This document shows, piece after piece, positions 44,572 to 52,535 of a stretch of DNA of 64,000 nucleotides (position 1 is its first letter; the number at the start of each line of letters is the position of its first letter). The position numbers and the translations under genes are program-made. The stretch is from Aerobium sp039839275 (GTDB lineage Bacteria > Pseudomonadota > Alphaproteobacteria > Rhizobiales > Rhizobiaceae): NCBI RefSeq assembly GCF_039839275.1, contig NZ_JBDOQP010000003.1, positions 248,001-312,000 on the forward strand, in the 5' to 3' direction. The notes beneath the pieces are model-generated. The model did not search any database. It was not told the DNA's origin and saw only the letters and a program-made list of their open reading frames with translations.

Positions 44572-44787
44572 ATGAATGACGTCGACAAGGACGCGCGCGA
44601 GCTTCTGGCACGCCTGCGGCACGAGGAGCAGGTAGAATTGCGTGCAATCGAGATCCTCAAGGAGGAGCATGCCGAGAAGCAGCGGCACCTTCCAAAGAAG
44701 GCCACGTTTTTCGAACGATTGCTTGGGTGGTGCATTCTAGGCGGCATTATCATCTTCATAGCTGCCCTAGGCGGCGCCTACGACTGA
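44572..44787 (+). CDS. Small membrane protein with charged N-terminal helix
   Basis: 71 residues: a charged helix (residues 4-40, rich in E, K, R, L) and one C-terminal membrane helix (about 48-68, LLGWCILGGIIIFIAALGG). GAGGG precedes ATG 44572 by 8 bp. No family recognised. It is the last gene-like unit before the right end of the element. Confidence 0.5.
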   Translation: MNDVDKDARELLARLRHEEQVELRAIEILKEEHAEKQRHLPKKATFFERLLGWCILGGIIIFIAALGGAYD

Positions 44788-45187
44788 CCACATTCCCGAC
44801 TACCCGCCTGTGCCGAGCATAGTCCCCGCTAAGGCCCCCACGGAGCGTGCCGCGGAGGTAACCTTAGCGAGGCAGACCTAGAAACGCTCCGCCAGGTCAT
44901 CGGCGGGCCGAAGGGTTGAGGATGACGAAATCCTGGCTGCCGTCGCATGTCAGATGCCTTCGTTCCATCAATCCGGATTTCTGTGCCACCTGGTGCGCCT
45001 GCACCTAGGGTCCAGGGCCAATGCGACGGGTCGGTGATGCGTTCGCATCGCCCGAACAAATGTAGATCATCCGGTGTGGATTCCGGTGTGGATTTCTGTC
45101 GCCAAATCCACACCAGCACCCCTTTTGTTCCCCACCAGAGCGATTTCATGAATTTGCCCCTTGCGCCGGAACCCTAGAGATAATAGG
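44788..45187. other. Non-coding right end of the element with repeated GGTGTGGATT words
   Basis: 400 bp without a gene, running to the right repeat. CCGGTGTGGATT occurs twice in tandem (45071-45082, 45083-45094), and AAATCCACACC (45104-45114) is the inverse of GGTGTGGATTT (45085-45095), giving an 11-bp stem with an 8-nt loop. These sit about 75-117 bp inside the right att repeat, a position like integrase arm sites; a terminator is the alternative. Confidence 0.6.
45071..45114. repeat. Direct and inverted GGTGTGGATT repeats near the right att site
   Basis: Two direct copies and one inverted copy within 44 bp: GGTGTGGATT at 45073-45082 and 45085-45094, AATCCACACC at 45105-45114. Candidate binding sites for integrase or excisionase; not matched to any named site. 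Confidence 0.75.
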
Positions 45188-45277
<90 letters not shown>

Positions 45278-45413
45278 TTTTCAGAAAGGCTTGGCTTCTA
45301 CCGGTCCAAGCCGAAGTTTCACGAAAATCCAGGTATGGGCGAAGGCGTCGCGCGCATTGTGAAGCGCGCCCATTTGCTGCGATAAGGATGCGACCAGGTT
45401 CGGGAGGCTCGCC

Positions 45414-46361
45414 ATGCTGTCGATCACCTTGCGACAGCTCGAAGTGCTGGAAGCGATCGTGCAGTTCGGCGGGTTCGGCGCAGCATCGACGCGGCTGGAC
45501 ATCTCGCAGGCATCGATCAGCGCCCATGTGACGACGCTGGAAGCGCAGGTTGGCACAGCGATCTTCGAACGGCGCCCCGGCAAGCGCCCCTCACTGACGG
45601 AAGCGGGCGAACTGGTGCTGCGCCACGCAAAGCAGATGCTGGCGTCGGCGCGGGCGCTGGAGCAGGCACTGGATCAGTCGACGAAACGGGAGGCGACGCG
45701 GATCGTCTTCTCATGCCAGCGGTCGCTGGCGCTGCGCATGCAGGCCGACCTGGCACGGTTTGCGTCGCAAAACCCGGCGATCGAGCTGGTCTTGCGCATC
45801 GGCACCATCGAGGACGTCATCGGCGACGTACGCAGCGGCACTGCGGATATCGGCCAGTTCGTCAGCTACGATCCGGTGACCGACGTCAAGTCGCAGATCG
45901 TGGCGCGCACGCAACTCGTGGTGGTCGCGTCACCAAACCATCCGCTGGCCGGAGCGCGGCGCATCGCGCCGTCGGTGCTTGCGACCTTTCCGTTCGTCGG
46001 ACCCCCGCCTTCGATGTTCGGCCGCGCCGTGCGCCAGGTGCTGCAGAATGCCGGCGTGCCGAACGTCAATGTCGTCGCCCAGACGACGGAATATACGCCC
46101 TTGCGCGAACTCGTGCTGGCCGGCGTCGGATTGACCTGCTCGTTCTGGACCAGCGTCGAGGAAGACGTGCAGAACGGCCGCCTTGCGATGCTGGACGTCG
46201 ACAGCGAGCCGATGATGCTCGACCTGCGCATCGCACTCACCGAGCATCGCGACATTCCAGTTGCTGCCGAGCCGTTCCTCGCCTTCCTGCGCGGCTATCC
46301 GTTGGGGCGCGGCCCTATGCGGCCACGGCGGCCTGAGCTCCCTTCAAGCCAAGAATCCTGA
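45414..46361 (+). CDS. LysR-family transcriptional regulator
   Basis: A 315-residue regulator with an N-terminal winged HTH (TLRQLEVLEAIVQFGGFGAAS, then ISQASISAHVTTLE) and a C-terminal effector-binding domain from about residue 92. GGGAGG is 6 bp before ATG 45414. Its 3' end overlaps the convergent amidohydrolase gene by 47 bp. The ten-gene operon on the other strand is the obvious target, though its promoter lies about 12 kb away at 58118-58420. The ligand is unknown. Confidence 0.88.
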   Translation: MLSITLRQLEVLEAIVQFGGFGAASTRLDISQASISAHVTTLEAQVGTAIFERRPGKRPSLTEAGELVLRHAKQMLASARALEQALDQSTKREATRIVFSCQRSLALRMQADLARFASQNPAIELVLRIGTIEDVIGDVRSGTADIGQFVSYDPVTDVKSQIVARTQLVVVASPNHPLAGARRIAPSVLATFPFVGPPPSMFGRAVRQVLQNAGVPNVNVVAQTTEYTPLRELVLAGVGLTCSFWTSVEEDVQNGRLAMLDVDSEPMMLDLRIALTEHRDIPVAAEPFLAFLRGYPLGRGPMRPRRPELPSSQES

Positions 46362-47328
46362 TCGCGTTGGTGCGGAACAGTTTTTCGCGATCGGCGGCAG
46401 ACAGCTCGATCTCGTCCAGCAGGGCGAGACAGGTCGCCGGATCCCAACACGGATAGTCGGTGCCGTACATGACGTTGTCGATGCCGTAATATTCGATCGC
46501 GAACTTCATGCCGGCGGAATGCGGGGAGACCGTGTCGGTATACATCTGCTTGAGATAGGTGCTGACAGGGCGCGGCAACTGGGCGTGCTTGGTGTTCTTG
46601 TCCATCCGCCCGGACTGGTAGGGCAGCGCCCCGCCAGTGTGCGACAGGACGAGCTTGAGCCCCGGATTCCGCTCCATCATGCCCGAAAGCACAAGGCGGG
46701 AGGCTGCCACGCTGACCTCGATCACGCGGCCGAGGCTCAGGTGCAGCGCACCGCCATAGCCCGCGAGCATGTCGGCGAATATCGCGTCCGTCGGATGCAG
46801 GAAGGCCGGGATGCCCAGTTCGGCAAGGCGCGCGTAGAATGGCTCGAGACGCGGTGCATCGATATTGGGATCGGCACCGATGCTGCCGGGCAAATTGACA
46901 CCCATGAGGCCCAGAGTGCCCACGGCGTGTTCGAGAACCTCGAGCGCAACGTCGGTGTCGGCGAGCGGGATCGCGGCGCTGCCCCAGAACCGGCCGGGAT
47001 GCTGCCGCTGCGCGGCTGCCATGTGCTCGTTCCACTTCATCGCCTGGTCGCGGCCTTCAGACGGCTCAAGCTCGGAGAAGTAGACCGAGAAAGGCCCGAT
47101 CGACGAGACGACATCGACACGGTGGCCGAGCCCGTCCATATGCGCGAACTGCTCGTCGAGGTCGTACCATGCGGCCCAGCTCTTAACGCTGCCGCCGCCG
47201 TCGGCGCGCTGCATGTAGGTGTAGCCGCCGGCATCGTTGACGACGGCGCGCGGAAAGTCCTTGCGACGGCAGAGTTCTTCGAAGAATGGGCGCGGCCACC
47301 AGTGAAAATGCGAATCAATGATATTCAT
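46315..47328 (-). CDS. ACMSD-like amidohydrolase family protein
   Basis: A 337-residue TIM-barrel metal hydrolase or decarboxylase. The metal motif HxH is HFHWWP (residues 7-12), with PAFLHPTD (His near 178), LVLSHTGG (His near 228) and MYGTDYP (Asp near 291), the order seen in aminocarboxymuconate semialdehyde decarboxylase and related amidohydrolase-2 enzymes. AAGGAG is about 10 bp before ATG 47328, which overlaps the previous gene by 14 bp. It ends the catabolic operon. Confidence 0.85.
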   Translation of the reverse strand: MNIIDSHFHWWPRPFFEELCRRKDFPRAVVNDAGGYTYMQRADGGGSVKSWAAWYDLDEQFAHMDGLGHRVDVVSSIGPFSVYFSELEPSEGRDQAMKWNEHMAAAQRQHPGRFWGSAAIPLADTDVALEVLEHAVGTLGLMGVNLPGSIGADPNIDAPRLEPFYARLAELGIPAFLHPTDAIFADMLAGYGGALHLSLGRVIEVSVAASRLVLSGMMERNPGLKLVLSHTGGALPYQSGRMDKNTKHAQLPRPVSTYLKQMYTDTVSPHSAGMKFAIEYYGIDNVMYGTDYPCWDPATCLALLDEIELSAADREKLFRTNAIRILGLKGAQAAVAA

Positions 47329-48616
47329 CGGCCAGAAGCTCCTTGCGTCGGGTTGCACACAGGGCGAGAAGATCGCTCCAGATCGCCGCCCTGCCGTCGG
47401 GATCGGAACAGGAGCCTGGGCTTAGATCGACCAGCGCCGGACGGTATGACGACATTCGGGCAAATTTTTCGCGCACAGCCGCCTCGGCGGCCGGGCTGCC
47501 CGCATCGGTGTCCATCCGCTTGATTTCGCGCCGCAGGCTTCGGCCCGCCACTTGCACCGTGAACCGGCCTGCCCACAGTTCCGGCCAGATATCGTCGAGG
47601 TCGGGCGCCGGCCGCACATCCACGCGCCGGGCAAAGGAGAGGACATTCTCGGCGGCTGCGTCAAGGCGCGCCGCGTCGAAGAGGCGGTCGGGCGAAAGCG
47701 CCGCAAGCGCCAACTGATAGCCCAGGCTGGACAGCGTGCTCAGCCGGTCGGCGGGGTTGAGAGGACGCGACACCATGGCATGGCTGGCGGATGGAACCTC
47801 GACAAGCAGATGGTCGATCTGGTCCGCGCCAAAGCCTTCTTCATCGAGCAGTTGGCGGAACGCCGCGATCGCGGCGGCGCCCTGCCGCGCGGTGGCAAAT
47901 GGCTTGTAGCCGGTATCGGCAATGCCCGGCCCGTGGTCGGCCACCAGGACGTCCGGGGCGATCATGCCAGCGTTCGACTGCGCAGACAGCCATGCCGGCG
48001 ACACGATATCAACATCTCCGGCAAGTCCGGCGGCTGCATCGGCTTCCGCCTCGACACCTGCCGCCACCGCGCGGGCAAAGTTCAGCCAGCGGGCCGTGCT
48101 CGATCCGACCGGGCGGCCGATCCGGCCGCCTCGCCCTGCAAGCGCAATCGCCATCGCGTTGGCCATGTGCGCGGCATCGCCGCCGCGCATCACGGCTGCG
48201 GTCGCGGCGGCCATCACCGGGGCGGCGACCATCGTCGGCCAGACGCCGACTTCCATCGCCCGCGCGCCGCCGATGGCCAGGCCGAGGCGGATACCCGCCG
48301 CATAGCCTGTTGCTACGGCGCGGTCGAACCGCGTCCCGTCGCCGGCCGCCGATGCCGCCAAGGCCACCGGGATCACGACCGAGCCCGGGGTAATGCAGGA
48401 GGCGAGATGGATGTCGTCGGTTTCGGCCAGGCGGACCAGCGCGGCGACCAGCGGCGCGTCGCCGTGACGTCCGGCATCGAGCCTGTTCAGCAGGAACCGC
48501 CCTTCCTGTGATGCGATGCCGGCAAAGGCCGCATTGAAGATGTCGGCAACGCGCAGATCGATCTCGCCGGACGTGACCGTCTCGGACATGACCTTTTGCG
48601 CCATCGCCTTCAACAT
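47315..48616 (-). CDS. MmgE/PrpD family protein
   Basis: A 433-residue protein of the family that contains 2-methylcitrate and other hydratases. It shows the helical alpha-domain with AIALAGRGGRIGRPVGSSTAR near residue 160 and later GYQLALAAL near 300, the usual landmarks. Family members dehydrate or isomerise organic acids; cofactor residues cannot be assigned by eye. ATG 48616 overlaps the previous stop by one base (TGATG), so it is coupled. It would act on an acid freed by the earlier hydrolases. Confidence 0.8.
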   Translation of the reverse strand: MLKAMAQKVMSETVTSGEIDLRVADIFNAAFAGIASQEGRFLLNRLDAGRHGDAPLVAALVRLAETDDIHLASCITPGSVVIPVALAASAAGDGTRFDRAVATGYAAGIRLGLAIGGARAMEVGVWPTMVAAPVMAAATAAVMRGGDAAHMANAMAIALAGRGGRIGRPVGSSTARWLNFARAVAAGVEAEADAAAGLAGDVDIVSPAWLSAQSNAGMIAPDVLVADHGPGIADTGYKPFATARQGAAAIAAFRQLLDEEGFGADQIDHLLVEVPSASHAMVSRPLNPADRLSTLSSLGYQLALAALSPDRLFDAARLDAAAENVLSFARRVDVRPAPDLDDIWPELWAGRFTVQVAGRSLRREIKRMDTDAGSPAAEAAVREKFARMSSYRPALVDLSPGSCSDPDGRAAIWSDLLALCATRRKELLADEYH

Positions 48617-49704
48617 CAGCTTCGCCCCTTTACCAGGGCCTGATCGACCAGTGGATTGCCCTGTATCAGCGGAGCCGCCCCGACCCAGCCGAGCCCATCC
48701 ACGCGCATGGCGAGGCTGATCACATAGAGCGCGCCTTCGCGCGGCGGCTGGGCCGGGTCGGCCACGGGCTGCAGCGGATAGGTGCCGCTGCAGCTTTCGA
48801 CCAGCAGCGTGATGTCGCTGCCGCCTCTGGCGGCCGCCGCGTCCGCGATCTGCGGTCCGATACCGCGCGTCGTGTCGAGATCGGCAAGCAGTCCGGAGAA
48901 CCAGTGATCAATGTCGGCGATGCGAGCCGACATCGCCGCATCGGCGGAGAAGCTGCGCGTGCGGCGCAGCCAGGCCCCTTTATAGGCGACCGAAGCGCGA
49001 ATGGCGAAGGTGCGGCCCAGTGGGACGGCTCCGGAGACGCGCGCCAGACGCAGATCGGCGCCGGTGTCGGGCGCGAGGGCGACATAGGCTTCTTCCGCGC
49101 CGCCAAGCCGGGCGACCTGTTCCACGCGTCCGACTGCGGCACCGGCATCGGTCATGCCTTCGGGATCGACCGCTGCGAGGCCGCGCTCCGCCAGCGCGTT
49201 GCAATAGGACAGAAGCGCGTGTTCGGTCGCATCGACATGGCCACGGAACTCGGAGAACAGCGCCGTGGCATCCACCAGTTCAACGTCCGGCGCGGTGGCG
49301 ACGAGATCGTTGTAGATGCCCGCGGGCAGGCCGTCGATCTCCACCACGCCGATGGCGGAGACATGCGTGTTCTTCTTGAGCCATTCGCCGACATGCACGC
49401 CGGGGCGGCGGGTGTTGACGATGTCGCCGACCGGATTCACCGTCTTGATCCATCGGTTCATGCGCGTCGACATGGATGTCGAGAAGATCGGCTCCCCCGA
49501 GAGCGGAATGAAGAGGATCGCGTCGGCCCAATAGGGCGAGAACGAACTCATATAGGCGACAGCGGCCGGCCGCACGAAGTTGGTGTAGAGGATGATGGCA
49601 TCGAGCCCCTGCCCGGCCATTGCCGTGCGCAGGCGCTCCAGCCGCGCGTCCAGCGCGCTGCTGGTGATCTCCTCGGCGTCCCAGACGATCAGTCCACGTC
49701 TCAT
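48616..49704 (-). CDS. M24-fold protein lacking a metal site (creatinase N-like plus degenerate pita-bread domain)
   Basis: A 362-residue protein. The N-terminal half (RLERLRTAMAGQGLDAIILY) matches the creatinase N domain; the C-terminal half is positioned as a pita-bread domain, but none of the five M24 metal ligands or the HGxG motif can be found. It follows its paralogue with 10 bp between. It may form a hetero-oligomer with it or bind substrate without metal. GGGAGAG precedes ATG 49704. Confidence 0.65.
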   Translation of the reverse strand: MRRGLIVWDAEEITSSALDARLERLRTAMAGQGLDAIILYTNFVRPAAVAYMSSFSPYWADAILFIPLSGEPIFSTSMSTRMNRWIKTVNPVGDIVNTRRPGVHVGEWLKKNTHVSAIGVVEIDGLPAGIYNDLVATAPDVELVDATALFSEFRGHVDATEHALLSYCNALAERGLAAVDPEGMTDAGAAVGRVEQVARLGGAEEAYVALAPDTGADLRLARVSGAVPLGRTFAIRASVAYKGAWLRRTRSFSADAAMSARIADIDHWFSGLLADLDTTRGIGPQIADAAAARGGSDITLLVESCSGTYPLQPVADPAQPPREGALYVISLAMRVDGLGWVGAAPLIQGNPLVDQALVKGRS

Positions 49705-49714
49705 CTCGCTCTCC

Positions 49715-50827
49715 CTAGGCCGGCACGCTGAACAGACGCCGGGGCGTGCCTGTCAGCACGTCCGCGCCATCCTGACGCACGATCAGCGCATCGCCATGCA
49801 CCATGTAGCCGACTACCGGATGGTAGGTGTTCGGATGGACGATGATCGTCATGCCGGCTTCGAGCGGAATGTGGACGTCTTCGAGGATCTGCGGCTTGGT
49901 GTCGACATAGAGCCCGAGCCCGTGGCCGCGCACGCGGGTATAGGCATCGGTGACATATTCACCGAGGCCATGGCGGCGGAAGACATCGTTCTCCGCCCTG
50001 GCGACGTCGGAAGCCAGAGTCCCGTCGCGCACGACGGCGATACCGGCCTCGAGGGCCTCGTCATAGATGGCGAAGGCTGCGCGCTGCTCGTCGCTGGGCT
50101 CGCCCATGACGAGCGTGCGGCAGATCTGGACGTAGTACCCGCCGATGCACGGCGTCAATTCGGTCGTTACCAGATCACCCTTTTTCAGCAGCTTGCCGCT
50201 GGGTGGCGACATGCCGCGCACTTCGGTTCCGCCGCTGCCGATGATCATGAAGTTGTCGTCGACGCCCTTGGAGCGGTAAAACGCCTCGACCTCTGCGATG
50301 AGCTCATAATCGGCCCTGCCCGGCCGTGCGGCCTTGAGGAAGACTTCGTAGCCCTCGTCGGCGAGATGGGCGGCCGCGCGGATCGCATCGACCTCGGCGT
50401 CGAGCTTTCTCATCAGCAGGAATTCGAGCTGCGGCGTCAGGTCCGTCAGCCGCAATTCGGCGGAGCGGGCAGCGATGCCGCGCGGCAGCAGGTGCATGGG
50501 TGCGGCGGCAATGTGTGTATTGGCCGCATTCGTCAGCACCTTGCCCACCGCCGTCACGAGGTCGGGCGTATAGACGATCGTCAGGCCCGGGCTTTCGACG
50601 GTCGCCCGATCGACCTCCAGCGGGCTGTCGAGATAGAGCGTGACCTCGCCGGACTTGCGCATCACCGCAAGCCCCTGCCCCTCCAGGATGCCGAAATCGG
50701 CCACGTAGCGCATGCAGTCGTTCTGCCAGGCATTGCCATAGACGACGAGCGTGTCGACGCCCGCCTCGTCCATCACCTCGGCTACGCGGTTGACCCGGTC
50801 GCGCGCAAGCATTGCCGCCCCCGTCAC
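49715..50827 (-). CDS. M24-family (Xaa-Pro peptidase/creatinase-like) protein with altered metal ligands
   Basis: A 370-residue pita-bread-fold enzyme. GDLVTTELTP and YYVQICRTL occupy positions that normally carry Asp metal ligands, here Glu and Gln; RGHGLGLYVDTKPQ keeps the first His; the late IEP glutamate is replaced in IIVHPN. Loss of the metal site recalls creatinase, a metal-free M24 homologue that cleaves C-N bonds. GTG 50827 overlaps the hydantoinase B stop as GTGA. An Xaa-Pro peptidase role is therefore unlikely. Confidence 0.78.
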   Translation of the reverse strand: MTGAAMLARDRVNRVAEVMDEAGVDTLVVYGNAWQNDCMRYVADFGILEGQGLAVMRKSGEVTLYLDSPLEVDRATVESPGLTIVYTPDLVTAVGKVLTNAANTHIAAAPMHLLPRGIAARSAELRLTDLTPQLEFLLMRKLDAEVDAIRAAAHLADEGYEVFLKAARPGRADYELIAEVEAFYRSKGVDDNFMIIGSGGTEVRGMSPPSGKLLKKGDLVTTELTPCIGGYYVQICRTLVMGEPSDEQRAAFAIYDEALEAGIAVVRDGTLASDVARAENDVFRRHGLGEYVTDAYTRVRGHGLGLYVDTKPQILEDVHIPLEAGMTIIVHPNTYHPVVGYMVHGDALIVRQDGADVLTGTPRRLFSVPA

Positions 50828-52527
50828 TTGGCCGTCGCCAGTTCGGCGCGCGCCTTCGACGGCGCGTAACCGTAAGCGGACCTAGCGGCCTCCTCTGATA
50901 TGAAGCCCGCCTGCAGGTCGGCCTCCACCTCGCGCCGCGCGCGCTTCGCCGGATCGCCGAAGCCGCCGCCGCCGGCGGTCAGGAAGGTGACCTCATCGCC
51001 CTCTTCGAGCGCAATTTCGGTCTCCTTGTAAACGATGCGTTCCGTGCCGCCCTTCTTGCGCACGCGACCCTCGTTGATGGCCGCTTCGTGGCCGCCATTG
51101 AGACCCCATGGCGGGTTCAGGGTGCGTTCGAAATTGATGTTGACCTTGCAGGGCTCCAGGACGCGATAGGTAAGCTCGAGGCCGAGGCCGCCGCGATGCT
51201 CGCCGGCGCCGCCGCTGTCCTGGCGCATTGCATGGCGCTCGATGAGCACCGGATACTTGATCTCCTGCAGTTCCACCGGCGAGTTCCGCACGTCGCCCTG
51301 GCAGACCGACACCGATGCCGATTCACCGTCCTCGTGCGGACGGCCGCCCCAGCCGCCGCCAAAAATGTTCATCAGCAGGAAGCGTGTGCCGTCCTCACGG
51401 AAACCGAAGAACGAGCAGCCGCCCATGTCGCCCTTGTGCGCGGCAGGCACCTTGTCCGGCATGGCCGGGGCCAGCGCCTTGAGGATGGTGTCGATGACGG
51501 TCGGCAGCGCGATGCTCCACTGGCCGAGCGCGGCTGGCGGCTTGGCGCTGAGCATGGTGCCTTCCGGCAGCACGACGTTGAGCGGGCGGAAACAGCCCTC
51601 GTTGACGTCGACATCCGGAGAGGTCAGCGCCTTGAAGGCGACCCGCGCACCGGCGATACCGCCGGAACGGCCCGAATTGAGCGGGCTCTGCACCTGCGGA
51701 TTGGTGCCGGTGTAGTCGATGGTAAGATCGGAGCCCTTGACCGTGACGGCGATCTTGATGCGCAGCGGCTTATCGAGATTGCGCCCGTCATTGTCGAGGA
51801 AGCTCTCGGCCTCGTAGAGGCCGTCGGGAATGTTCTCGATCACGCGGCGCGTGCTGGCCTCGGCCTGGTTCCAGACTTCCTCGACGCAGGCCTCGACCGT
51901 CTCCTGCCCGTAGCGGGCGAGGAGTTCGCCATAGCGCCTGGCGCCCACCTGGCACGAGGCGATCTGGGCGCGCATGTCGCCAAGGCTGGCATCGGGATAG
52001 CGGACATTGTCGCGGATGATCTGGAACAGCGTCTCGTTGGGCTTGCCCGCCTGGAAGATCTTGAGCGAGCGCATCTGCAGCCCCTCGCCGAAAATCTCCG
52101 TCGTGGCGGACGAGCCGAAGCCCTGCCGCATGCCGCCGATGTCGACCCAGTGGGCGCGGTTGGCGGCGAAGCCGACGAGGCGTCCTTCGTGGAAGCATGG
52201 CGCATAGAGCACGACATTGTTGAGGTGCTGGCCGCAGACATAGCCGTGGTTCATGACCAGGACGTCGCCCGGTTCGAAACCGTCGAGGCCGTAGCGCTCT
52301 ATGCCGTCCTCGACCGCCACGCCGAGATCGGCGAGGAAGATCGGCAGGCCACCGCGGTTCTGCGAGATCATGCGGCCCCTGGTGTCGATCAGGCCGCAGC
52401 AATAGTCGCGGACTTCGTAGATCATCATATTGTAGGCCGACTTGGCCAGAACGTGGGCCATCTCGTCGCCATAGGCCACGATGGCATTGCGGACCACTTC
52501 GACGGTGATTGGATTGATCTGGGTCAT
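50824..52527 (-). CDS. Hydantoinase B / oxoprolinase family subunit
   Basis: A 567-residue HyuB-family protein. The start reads INPITVEVVRNAIVAYGDEM; LVMNHGYVCGQHLNN, DIGGMRQGFGSS, and SGGAGEHRGGLGLELTYRV near residue 450 are family landmarks. With HyuA it hydrolyses cyclic amides (hydantoins, 5-oxoproline) using ATP, or carboxylates ketones in the acetone carboxylase branch. ATG 52527 lies 8 bp after the HyuA stop. Short length argues for the hydantoinase branch. Confidence 0.9.
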   Translation of the reverse strand: MTQINPITVEVVRNAIVAYGDEMAHVLAKSAYNMMIYEVRDYCCGLIDTRGRMISQNRGGLPIFLADLGVAVEDGIERYGLDGFEPGDVLVMNHGYVCGQHLNNVVLYAPCFHEGRLVGFAANRAHWVDIGGMRQGFGSSATTEIFGEGLQMRSLKIFQAGKPNETLFQIIRDNVRYPDASLGDMRAQIASCQVGARRYGELLARYGQETVEACVEEVWNQAEASTRRVIENIPDGLYEAESFLDNDGRNLDKPLRIKIAVTVKGSDLTIDYTGTNPQVQSPLNSGRSGGIAGARVAFKALTSPDVDVNEGCFRPLNVVLPEGTMLSAKPPAALGQWSIALPTVIDTILKALAPAMPDKVPAAHKGDMGGCSFFGFREDGTRFLLMNIFGGGWGGRPHEDGESASVSVCQGDVRNSPVELQEIKYPVLIERHAMRQDSGGAGEHRGGLGLELTYRVLEPCKVNINFERTLNPPWGLNGGHEAAINEGRVRKKGGTERIVYKETEIALEEGDEVTFLTAGGGGFGDPAKRARREVEADLQAGFISEEAARSAYGYAPSKARAELATAK

Positions 52528-52535
52528 TTGGGGCC

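Noticed and set aside
15748..45187. A conjugative element (ICE) with transfer genes
   Set aside because: No relaxase, coupling protein or type IV secretion genes were recognised inside the island.
45288..45312. Strong terminator after tRNA-Pro
   Set aside because: GGCTTGG and CCAAGCC form a 7-bp stem but with an 11-nt loop and no T run, so it is not called a terminator.
46261..50869. Long plus-strand frames opposite the amidohydrolase, PrpD and M24 genes
   Set aside because: Each mirrors a well-supported minus-strand gene and has Arg/His/Gly-rich composition typical of antisense reading.
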